The translations under genes were made by a program, and so were the position numbers. A stretch of 64,000 nucleotides of DNA. Source: Porphyra umbilicalis. Lineage: Eukaryota > Rhodophyta > Bangiophyceae > Bangiales > Bangiaceae. The notes beneath the pieces are model-generated. The model worked only from the letters and a program-made list of their open reading frames with translations, ran no database searches and was not told where the DNA came from. Of this stretch, positions 55,501 through 64,000 are shown one piece after another. Position 1 is the stretch's first letter. Each line of letters starts with the position of its first letter. The DNA lies in the NCBI GenBank assembly GCA_002049455.2, contig KV918857.1, positions 124,001-188,000 on the forward strand, in the 5' to 3' direction.

Positions 55501-56083
55501 CGCCGCGAAAGTTGCCGCCGCCGCCATAGCCGCCGCCATAGCCGCCGCGGTGCACGGGGAAGGTGGTGCGCTCAAAGCCCGCGCCCGACGCATCGACGAG
55601 CGCGGCGATGCGCTCGTGCTCGTCCTGACCCGCCACGCGCTTGGGCGCAGGGCCGCCCATGTACGTGGCCGCCCCGCCCCCATAGTCTGGCAGCAGGCCC
55701 GTGTGTGCCTGCACCGCCGACAGGGACGCAGACGCGGCGGCGGCCGCCGCCGCGGCAATGTTGGACTGACCCCGCTTGTCAATCTCAGAGTAGCGCTCGT
55801 TCTTCTTGGCCATGGCCTGCTGTGAGAGAATGCCACCCGGCTTGAGGCCGGGCACTCGTCGCACGACCACCGACGTGTTCTTGGGCACCAGGTACGCCTC
55901 CTCGCTGTAGTCCTCGTTGGTCTGCGCGTCGCTAATGTCGAGGTCAAAGCCCTCCCCATAGTTGAGCTTCTTCACCTCGACGATGCCGACCTTGAGGTCC
56001 GCAATGGAAATAAAGTCGCCATCAAAGGTGACCGTGTCAAAGTCCCGCGCCGACTTGAAGCGGAAGTGCACCGCCGAGGACAT
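52534..56083 (-). CDS. RBBP6/Mpe1-like protein: DWNN domain, zinc knuckle, SR-rich tail
   Basis: RBBP6/Mpe1 proteins belong to the mRNA 3'-end cleavage and polyadenylation machinery. The start MSSAVHFRFKSARDFDTVTF opens a DWNN domain (residues about 3-76: ISIADLKVGIVEVKKLNYG, EAYLVPKNTSVVVRRVPG). A CCHC zinc knuckle (YVCHRCGKSGHWIDQCPTN) follows at about residue 215-235, then DPTFDKVRVRRPTGIPQSML, which is diagnostic of the family. Next come an Ala/Asp/Glu-rich stretch, a Gly/Pro/Met segment (GMPPMLPPGFPVGLPGM; MAQYQQYMQAFGAHW), a long SRSRSRSR run with RTPPPRRRG, RD/RE repeats and a basic Gly-rich tail. The frame changes at G/C runs near 54785 and 54080. No RING finger is visible, unlike animal RBBP6 and Mpe1. 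It is divergent from the CobW-like gene through an inverted duplicated 5' flank. Confidence 0.9.
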
Positions 56084-56405
56084 GGTCGGGGCACCGGCCG
56101 CGCCAAAGGTGCACCGTGCCTGACGCCCGGCAGGCACTCACAAAACGAGGCCGAAGGGACACGCTCAGCGCACGGATGGCGCGCCAACCACAGCTGATCA
56201 ACAGAGTGGGGTATTATCGGGCATAGGCCGCCAGACAAAAGGGAGCAGCGGTCGCCACAACCACACAACAAGGAAAAAAAGTCGGTGCGCAGGTGCCCCA
56301 CACACCGACCCGGCCGCACCGCCACCCAATGCCGTCGATGGCAGCGGCCACACCCGCACCCCACAGACGCGGGACCCCCCCTCCCAGCGCGGGGTACGGT
56401 GGAGA
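56084..56405 (-). promoter_or_regulatory. Promoter/5' UTR arm of the RBBP6-like gene (inverted duplicate)
   Basis: Read on the minus strand this arm matches the + strand arm at about 56880-57186 along its length. Shared words are a GTCCC-CGTCT(G/C)TGGGG block, TCTGGCGGCCT with ATGCCC, CTCTGTTGATC followed by CTGTGGTT, and GCGCGGCCGG with GCCCCGACC directly before ATGTCCTCGGCG. So the start codon and first codons are shared too. Confidence 0.8.
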
Positions 56406-56879
56406 GTCACCGATCAGCGCGCCGTCATGCGCGGGGACCACGCGGCCCGCCCAGCCTGCGGCTTGCCTCCGCAACGAGCGGTGAAGGTGGTGCATGGACG
56501 CGGTGCGACGGAGCGGGTCGGGGCGAGTGCGTGGCCCCATGCCACGTCGCGTCATGGAATCCTTAATTTTCGATAGCTTGATTCATATTGTCACGAAAGA
56601 AAAGCTCTTCAGGAAACAAGTTCGTAGAGTTTGCATGCAGACTGGACGAGTTGGTGTGATCCCACCCCTAAGTATCCAAGCGCACAATGCAGATGGAAGC
56701 ACACCGCGCCTCAGAAACGTGTCGGGTGTCCATTTGGCGACGGTGCCACACCTGGTTGAGGGTCGTGCGTCTCGACGGGGAACCCCCGGCCTTGACCTCG
56801 CCGGCCGCGCCCGCCGGCAAGAACGGGGCGGGGGCCCGCCGCCGCTGCGTCGTCCACGGCCCCACTTATATCGCGCCCC
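56406..56879. other. Spacer between the two inverted promoter arms
   Basis: About 470 bases with no clear gene. The left 100 bases may extend the left arm. TTATATCGCG near 56870 is the nearest TATA-like word to the + strand gene. Confidence 0.4.
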
Positions 56880-57186
56880 GCACTGGTGGGGGGGGCGGTC
56901 CCACGTCTCTGGGGCGCGGGGGTGGCCATTGTTGTTGACTTGATAGAGCGGCTGGGCGACCGGGCCGGCGTGTGGGTGTGCCAGCTCATCGTCTGTTTCT
57001 TTGTAGTTTGGTTCGCGGCGGTCGCTGCTCTCTCTTCTCTGGCGGCCTCTATGCCCTGCCATTTCCCTCTCTGTTGATCGACTGTGGTTTACGCGCCAGC
57101 CTGTGCACTGGCCCCCTCGTCCCGTTTCTGGTGGCTGACTCGTCGGCTCGAGGCGCGGTGTGGTTGGCGCGGCCGGCGCCCCGACC
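56880..57186 (+). promoter_or_regulatory. Promoter/5' UTR arm of the CobW-like gene (inverted duplicate)
   Basis: Homologous in inverted orientation to 56084-56405. It ends GCGCCCCGACC directly before the ATG at 57187, and the similarity runs into the first codons (MSSA in both proteins). Confidence 0.8.
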
Positions 57187-60100
57187 ATGTCCTCGGCGGC
57201 TCCCTTTCGCCGGCGGGTGCGCCGGTCGCCCAGCTGGGCTGCCGCCCTCGCGGTCGGCCTCGATGAGGGCGCGCCACCACCCGCAGCGTTTGTGGCCGCC
57301 CCCACGGCCCTGCCGAGCGGCGGCGGCGGGTGCGCGGGCGTCACCCCCGTCCTCGGCGGCGCCCGCCGCGTTGCCGTGTGCCCGGCCGTTCGCCCGGTCT
57401 TTCCCCGCATCTGGTGCGTGACGGGCGGCGCAGCCGCCGCGTCTGCGGGCGGGATCCACCTCACCGGCGCGGCGGCGGGCAGCCCGACGGCGGTGGAGAT
57501 GGTGCGCCGGCGGCTGCTACCACTGGCTATGATGGTCGGGCGGGAGTCGCTGTCGCCAGACGGGGAGCGGCCGGGGGAGGGGCGTCGGCCAGCGGGCGAG
57601 CCAGAGGGCGCCCTCCCGGCGACGTCGGCCAAGCAGCAGGTGCTGCTGTCGACGGGGGCGGCGGTGGACGGGGAGGGGCTGGGGACGGATGGCGCGGCGG
57701 CGTCGGCAGCTGCGGCAGAGGCTTCTACGGACGACACTACGATGCAGCGCAAGACGCCGCCAGGCAGGGAAGGAAAGGTAGGTTTGGTCTCGACACCCTT
57801 GTTGGTTCACCATCGCGCCCGTACCGTGTGCTTCCAGCCGGGAGGTCCTTGCATGTATGATTTTGTATCTCCGTGCTTTACGCCTCTCTTACCTAACACC
57901 TGGTTGTACGTGTTTCGCTTGTCCCTTTGGTTGTGCCCTCTGGATGTGTGCTTTTTTGCGACCGTTTTGTTTGGGCTTCTCTCCTGGACCGTGTTTCCTT
58001 TTGCAGCTGAGCGTGACGCTGCTATCAAGTACGCACGCCAACGTGCGGTGCGACCTCATCCAGAAGCTGGTCACGAGCATGGGTGATCAACATGTCGTTG
58101 TTCTCACGCTTGGCGCCGGCGGTTGCCGTGCGCCTGAGCCCGACCTCGATGCCTTTGTCATCCCCGCTGTATCCCAAGTGGTGATCCCCCCCGCTGGCCT
58201 CGAAGCCGAAGGCGATACTCGGCCCGCAGACCCGCTGGTGAATGCATCGCCAGATGCTAGCACAACCCCAGAGGATGACGAGGAAGGGGAGGATGGCGAC
58301 GACGATGCAGATATGCTGGACGTGGAGGACGCTGCCTCTGCTGAGGCAGCTGCACAATTACGTGCGGCCGCCGCACGGGCAGCTCAAGCCGATGCCGCTA
58401 CGGCTGGGGAGACGACAGCACCAAGCCTCACACCACCCGCCTCTGCCTCCTCGGTCGCTGCCCCTCTAACTGAGCCACCTACACCAGAAGAAGAGGTCGT
58501 CTCCTGCCCCAACTACGACTGGGTGTCAGTAGCTGACGTCCCCTCCTTGGTGTCAACGCTCCAATCGCTTGCCGCCGACCGTACCGTCGACTACGTGCTC
58601 GTTGACGGGGGCCGGGCGGAGGGCACCTCCACCGAACCTCACATTCTTGCACGCACCCTGGTGGAGCAATGCGGGCGCGTGGTGGCTATCGACGCGTTGG
58701 TCGTGGCGCTGAACGGAGTTCAAGCGTTAGGCGACTTGAACGCGCCACATAGCGACGCCGAGGCGGCGGCGGCCGCCGCGGCGGCGGTGGAAGCAGAAAC
58801 TGCGGCGCTCGACGCGGGTGCGGGGTTGCAAGATGACGTGTCGCGGGCGATGCGGTTTGTCAAGCTTGTTGAGCACGCCAACGTTATTGTGGTTGTTGGC
58901 GAGGCCACCACCGCCGGCGGCGGGGAGGCCGGGGCGGGCCTCGGCACCGCCCCCGCCGTGGAAGACCGCCCCGCGTCGGGGAGGGAAAGCCTCACCCAGC
59001 AGCTGGCCGTCGTCCTCACGGCTCTAAACGCCGAGGCACGGGTCGTTCACACGCTTGGCCCGACGGTCAACCCCAGCGCTCTCGTTCGCACGGGCCTGTA
59101 CGGCTCGTCGGCGGGGGTGTTGCCAATGTGGAAGCGCATCTTGGCATCGTGTGATGGGGAAGGCCGGCCGCTCAGCGCTGTCGTCGGCGCCGACGGGCGG
59201 CCGGGGGAGTCATCGAGCGGCAAGGGCTCGTCGGCTGCGGAGTCCGGCGGCCGAGCCGCGGCCAATGGCAAGAATGTGCGCGGCTCCAATGGCGTGACGG
59301 GCGGCACCGTCACCGTCCGCGCCAATGGCGGAGGCGAAGAAGCCTCCGGCACGGTGGCACGGCCGGCGCTCCCTCGGGCGGCGCGGGAAGCCACGTTTGT
59401 CTTTCGCGCCAAGCGCCCCTTTCACCCGGCGCGCCTGTACGACCAAATCAAGGTGATGACGACTTTTGCGGGGGTCCTTCGCTCCACCGGCAAGCTGTGG
59501 CTCGCCACCCGCATGGCAAAGCCCCTCGAGTGGAACCAGGCGGGCGACACGGCGACGGTGCGGCTCGGCCGCCCCTTCCTCGCGTCCGTCCCCGAAGAGC
59601 TGTGGCGGGAGGAGGACCGGGCGGCGCTCGCGGACGTCCGCTGGGACGAGCGGTGGGGTGACCGCGAGACGGTTCTGGTGTTTGTCGGCGTGCGGATGGA
59701 CAAGGCCAAGCTCCAGGGCCTCCTCGACTCGTGCCTGCTGCAAGACGAGGAGATGGTGTTTGACCACGCGTGGCAGTCACTGTCCGACCCGTTTGTGCAG
59801 TGGGTGCCGTTGGCTACCGACGATGACGATGAGGAGGAGGAGGAGGAGGACGAGGATGATGAGGACTTGGGGAGCAGCGCGCCCGCGCAGCCCGACGACG
59901 GTCCACCAGAGACGTTCAACCTGCAGCCGGCGGCGGAGACTTCTAGCCTGCAGCCCACCGATAGCAGCGTGGCGGGGGCCGCAGCGGCAACGTCAACGAC
60001 GGCTGCGGTTGCGGCTGCTTCCATGGCGGCGGCGGCGACGGAGGAGCCAAGGTCGGCGTCTGGAGAAATCGCGGCCGCCACCGAACTCGCCGCGTCGGTC

Positions 60101-60850
60101 GCGACAGAGCCGGCGGCCGCTGCTGCGGCGCCGCTGGTGGACCCAGTGCCGACTGTAGAGACGGTACCGCTGGTGCAGACGGCGTCGCCGGTGGACGCGC
60201 CACCGCCGCCGTCGCCTGCGCCACCAGCTGCGGCCGAGGTGGCAGCCGCAGAGTCAGCCGACGCGGCGCCGGCCACTGGTGCGGCAAAGCCGGGTGATGG
60301 CGCGGCTGCCCCAGCTGGCGAGGTGGCTGTCAATGGGGTGGCAGCCAACGCGGTTGGCACGCCTGCCGACATGACCGAGCCGCCGGCCCGGCCAGATGCG
60401 ACTCTGACGACGGTTACCGAGGCTGCGCCCGGGGGGGCGCCCGCCCCGGCGGTGCCGGACAGTCCAGTGGCGGGGCCTGCCGTGGAGGGCGCGGTGCCGG
60501 CCACGTCTGGGGACGCCCCACTGTACGAGACGGCCTGGGAAGCCGAGTGGGCGGCGCAGGAGGAGGTGACGGGGACGGCAGCGTCTGCGTCGACGGCACC
60601 CCCACCGGCGCCGTCGTCGGCGTCGGCGCCAGCACAAGCGCCCGTCGAGCCGCCGCCGCCGCCGCCGCCGTTGCCGACCCCGCCGCCGCCGCGGCCGCCG
60701 CCGCGTCAGCCCCCCCAGGCGGCGGCGGCTCCGCCGGTGGCACCCCCCGCCCCACCCCCCGAGCCGGCCAACTACCCGTCCCCGTCGCCGTCGCCGCCGC
60801 CAGGCGCCTCCTCAGAGACGCCCCCGCCGACGGACTGTGGGGGTTCCTGA
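57187..60850 (+). CDS. CobW/COG0523-like protein with erased GTPase motifs and intact CobW C-terminal domain
   Basis: COG0523 proteins are GTP-dependent metal (often zinc) chaperones. Exons are 57187-57777 and 58007-60850 (GTAGGT donor, TTTTGCAG acceptor, phase 0), giving 1144 residues. Exon 2 opens LSVTLLSSTHANVRCDLIQK, where the family has LSVTLLSGFLGAGKTTLL, so the Walker A loop is gone. The TGxSEP region reads DGGRAEGTSTEPHIL. The helix before the base-specificity motif is kept (RFVKLVEHANVIVVVGEAT) but NKxD is lost, and no CxCC metal motif is seen. The C-terminal domain is strikingly intact: TFVFRAKRPFHPARLYDQI, GVLRSTGKLWLATRMAKP, VPEELWRE, RWDERWGDRETVLVFVG, LLDSCLLQDEEM, LSDPFVQW. An acidic stretch and a long Ala/Pro tail follow. 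I infer a non-hydrolysing scaffold or metal binder, not an active GTPase. Confidence 0.82.
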
Positions 60851-60931
60851 GATAGGGTTTGGGGGGGGGGAGGGTGGGGAATGGGGGGGTCACCCCCAAA
60901 CTCTGCGTCCCTGCCGCGGCGGGCTTGCCTC

Positions 60932-63113
60932 TTAACTAAATCCAGTGCGTGGTGCCCGGCAGAGCGTCTCTCTCTCTCTCTCCCCATGACCAGTGGGTGC
61001 GGGCGTGCCGCGTACCACACTCGAGTGACCATTGTCTCCCAGGCCGTGGAGACCACACCTCGTGCCTTTCTTGTCCAGCGTGTTGTGTAGCGGTGTGAGG
61101 AAAAGAGTTGTAGCAACTTTTGTTCCTGGGGGGGGGAGCGCTGCACTCGCACGAGGGGTCCAGCCGCGCCCATCCGCGGCATGGCGGTGGGGGCGGCGCG
61201 CCCCGACCTGCCCCAGCCGCGGTGGTAACAGGGTGACCGCCGCCGGCCGACCGCGCCCTCCCGCAGGCGCAATCCACCCACCCCCCCGCCCGCGAGCGGC
61301 GCCGCCCTCACGCCCCAGGCGGCGGCGGCGGCGGCCGGTGCGGGGCGCCCCGCCCGTTGGTGTCGCCCGGCGCCCCCCTGCCCCCCCCCCCGGGGGCGGC
61401 GCCGCCGCGGCCGTCACGGCCGTCTCCAAGCGGCTCATCTCCCGCTCGACGGACCGGAAGAAGCTGCCAATCCCCTCGACCGCCCGACTCGCCGTCGCCG
61501 ACACGCCGTGGAGGACGCCGCCGACCGGGAGGGAGCGCGCCGCCGCCGCCGCCGCCGCGGCCGCCGCAAAGACGGGGTCCACGTCAGCGGGCGCCGCGGC
61601 GCCCGCCGTCGCCAACCCGCCGGGCGCGGCGGCGCCCTCCCCACCGCCGCCGCCGGCGGCGGCACCCCCCGGCGGCGGCGGGGGCCCCAGGTACGTCTGC
61701 CGCAGGGCGGCCACGCCCGCCGCCAACCGGTCGGCGGCCACGTGCGCGAGTGCGGTGGGCGGCAGCGCCGCCTCGAGCAACGACACGTCCACCTGCGGGG
61801 CGGGCACGGCGGCGGCAGCGGCCGCAACCGCCGCCGCAGCCGCCGCCGTTGGGCTGACCCCGCCGCCGCCGCCGCCACCACTGGCAGCGGCGGCAGCGGC
61901 GGCGGGCCCCGCAGCGCCCGGCGGCGGCGGCGGCGGCGGCGGCGGCCGCACGCGGCGCGCCCACAACGCCGCGTTGCGCGTCGACAGCCACGCGCGGGCG
62001 GTCGGCACGGAGAAGCCACCCGCGGCGACCGCCGGCAGCGCCGCGGCGGCCGCGTCGGAGCGCCGCAGCAGCGGGCGGAGGCGGCCGCCGGCGGCCGACC
62101 CGCCCGCCGCCGCCGCGTGCGCGAGGACGGGCGCCACGTCCGCCGACGTGGCCACGGCGGTGAGGAAGGCGCGCACGTAGGCGCGGAGGCGGGAGCGGAG
62201 GTAGGCGTCGGAGCCGACGACGCGCTCCTCGGGGGGGGGGGAGGGGGGGGCGCCGCCGCCGCCCCTCTCTGAGAGTGGTGCGGCCGCCGCGGCGGTGGCG
62301 GGGGTGACGGTGGCACCGGCGGTGGCGGGTGTCCCCACCCCGTCGCTGGTGGTGGCGGCGGCGGCGGCGGCCGGCGACGGCGGCACCACATCCCGCCGCC
62401 CCGTGTCGTAGCCGTGCGCGGCGGCGACGAGGTCGTAGCAAAAGCGGCGCTCCTGGCGGCTCAACCGCACCAGCGGGGTCACGTTGGGGGACACCCACGC
62501 GGCGCCCGTGCCAACGTCAAACAGCGCGTCGACCGACGCGGGCGGGGGGGGGCGCCCCGCCGCCCGCTCGGCGCCCCGCTGCACCGCCGCGGGCGCCGAG
62601 TGGGACGGCGCAAAGCGGCGGCCGCCACTCCCGGCCGCCCCGCCGCCGCCGCCGCCACCACCACCGCCACCGCCGCCGCCAGTGTGGGGCAGACCGCCAG
62701 CGACGGCCGAGGCGGATGAGGTCAGCGGCGCCGCCGCCGCCCGCGGGCGCGCGTCGGCGGCGGCAGCGACGGCAGCGGCGGCGGCAGCGACGGCACCACC
62801 GGCGCCGCCACCGCCCGCCGCCGCCGCGGCGGCCGCCGCCGACGCGGCCGCCGCGGTCGTCTCGGCCATGGACGTGAGCAGCGTCGCCACGTTGGCCGAC
62901 GTGGCGACGAGGCACGCGGACCCCCGCCCCCGCAAAATCCGCTGCACGACCGGCAGCGGCGCGTACGGCTGCACCGCCACCCGGTCGAGCGGCGCAAACA
63001 GGTCGAGGGGGCACCCCGCCGCCACGTCGGCGGCCGACGGCGGCTCGAGGGGCGGCGGCGGGTCGCCGAGGAAGGCGGCCGCCACCCCGCCGTCCGCGTC
63101 GGCGCCGCCGCCC

Positions 63114-63146
<33 letters not shown>

Positions 63147-64000
63147 TCGTCACACAGCGCGTCGAGGCCGCCCGCAAAGAGCGACGCGACGGCCACCACC
63201 GCCGCCGAGGCGGCCGACACGGGCCGCCCGTACAGGACGGTGCGGCGTTCGAGGAGGACGAGCTTGACGACCGTCAGCAGGTGCACGCCGAGACACCGCA
63301 CGAGGCGCCGCAGGTGGAGGCCGACAAACAGCAGCGACTCGATGGGCGCGGCGGGGGTGGGGAGGGCGGCGGCGGCGGTCGAGCCGCCCCCGCCGTCTGC
63401 GGCGCCGACGGGGCGGGGCGGTCCCCCCCCCGCGCCGCCGCCGCCGCCGCCGCCGCCGCGGGCGAGCGGGAAGGCCGCGTTGACGGCGTGGAAGAGCTCC
63501 GCGAGCACCGCCGTGCGCGCAAAATCCCGCTGCGCAAAGTACGCCTTGACGGCGGGGCCGAGGCGCGCGGCCACGGCGCCGTACAGGGGGCGGCGGCAGA
63601 GCAGGACGACGGATTTCTGGATGCTCCCGCGCGCCGCCGTCGACGCGTCCACGGCGGCGGCGGCGGCGGCGGCCGCCGCCGCCGCCGCCTCCTCCCCACC
63701 GCCACCGCCACCGCCACCGCTACCGCCACCGCCACCCCCGCCCCCGCTGCCGCCGACACCCACCCCACCACCGCCACCCCCGCCGCCGCCGCCGCCGCCG
63801 CCGCCACCCCCTCCTGGCGGCTCACCGACGTCTGCATCCAGCCGCCCCCCCCCCCCCCACCCCCCCCCCCGTCCGCCCGGCCTCCCCGCCGCCGCGGGCG
63901 CCCCCACCGACGCCGACGAGTTGCGCGTGTGCGCGGCGTCGGCTTGGCGAAACGCGGCGACGGCGTGGACCCCCCCCGGCAGCAAAAAAAACACCGACGC
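60932..64000 (-). CDS. AVL9-like DENN-domain protein, partial (5' end outside window)
   Basis: AVL9 proteins act in late secretory/exocytic traffic and have a divergent DENN fold. The gene enters from the right edge; the first in-window residues already resemble AVL9 after its N-terminal strand. Matching segments in order are RGSIQKSVVLLCRRPLYGAV, VKAYFAQRDFARTAVLAELF, VVKLVLLERRTVLYG (AVL9: FKLILLEKKVLFY), VASLFAGGLDAL, CPLDLFAPLDRVAVQPYAPL, a conserved ACLVATSANVATLL, LRSRLRAYVRAFLTAVATS and ARAWLSTRNAALWARR. The C-terminal GVLHGVSATASRAVEGIG with SFFRSVEREM parallels the AVL9 tail. Many poly-Gly/Ala/Pro inserts enlarge it. About 40-50 N-terminal residues are probably missing. The true stop may differ from 60932 because G/C runs precede it. 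It is convergent with the CobW-like gene. Confidence 0.82.

Overview
The window is eukaryotic nuclear DNA from a photosynthetic organism. It is extremely GC-rich, with many G/C homopolymers of 8 to 20 bases, few and short introns, and compact genes on both strands. Two proteins carry bipartite plastid/thylakoid-type leaders, one starting MAFVP, and one protein resembles a plastid outer-envelope beta-barrel. A PSTAIRE CDK and a TDY-type MAP kinase are present. Together these suggest a red alga, most like a bangiophyte (Porphyra/Pyropia type). That assignment is inference. Introns share an unusual 5' splice site, GTACGT or GTGCGT, which let me place exons precisely.

Left part (1-33.4 kb), gene-dense: C2H2 zinc-finger protein (+), OEP24-like beta-barrel in three exons (-), VPS45 (-), gamma-tubulin complex GCP2 (+), a repeat-bearing plastid lumen candidate (+), GPHR/GPR89 Golgi pH regulator or GTG (+), Psb32/TLP18.3-like TPM-domain protein (-), RNA polymerase III largest subunit RPC1 (+), an unrecognised protein (-), a TDY MAP kinase (+) and an alpha/beta hydrolase (-). 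Several reading frames jump at G/C homopolymers although the protein on both sides is clearly homologous. I read these as homopolymer length errors or variants, not gene death.

Middle part (33.4-49.6 kb), gene-poor and less GC-rich: CDKA-type kinase (+), then a three-exon gene for an 82-residue single-pass membrane protein that resembles only the N-terminal part of a Na+/K+-ATPase beta subunit, then about 10.8 kb of non-genic DNA. That stretch holds three short non-autonomous DNA transposons (two with TA target duplications, one hAT type with a perfect 8-bp duplication), minisatellites and a 107-bp tandem duplication.

Right part (49.6-64 kb), gene-dense: MTHFR (+), an RBBP6/Mpe1-like DWNN-CCHC-SR protein (-), a CobW/COG0523 relative whose GTPase motifs are erased but whose CobW C-terminal domain is intact (+), and an AVL9/DENN-type protein (-) running off the right edge. 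The divergent RBBP6-like and CobW-like genes have 5' flanks that are inverted copies of each other over about 320 bp.

The genes are mostly housekeeping: pol III transcription, mRNA 3'-end processing, cell cycle, MAPK signalling, vesicle traffic, spindle nucleation, folate metabolism and plastid function. I see no operon-like linkage, no tRNA or rRNA gene, no CRISPR, and no retroelement or virus-like element. The least described items are the mini beta-subunit-like gene, the pseudo-GTPase and the duplicated promoter pair.
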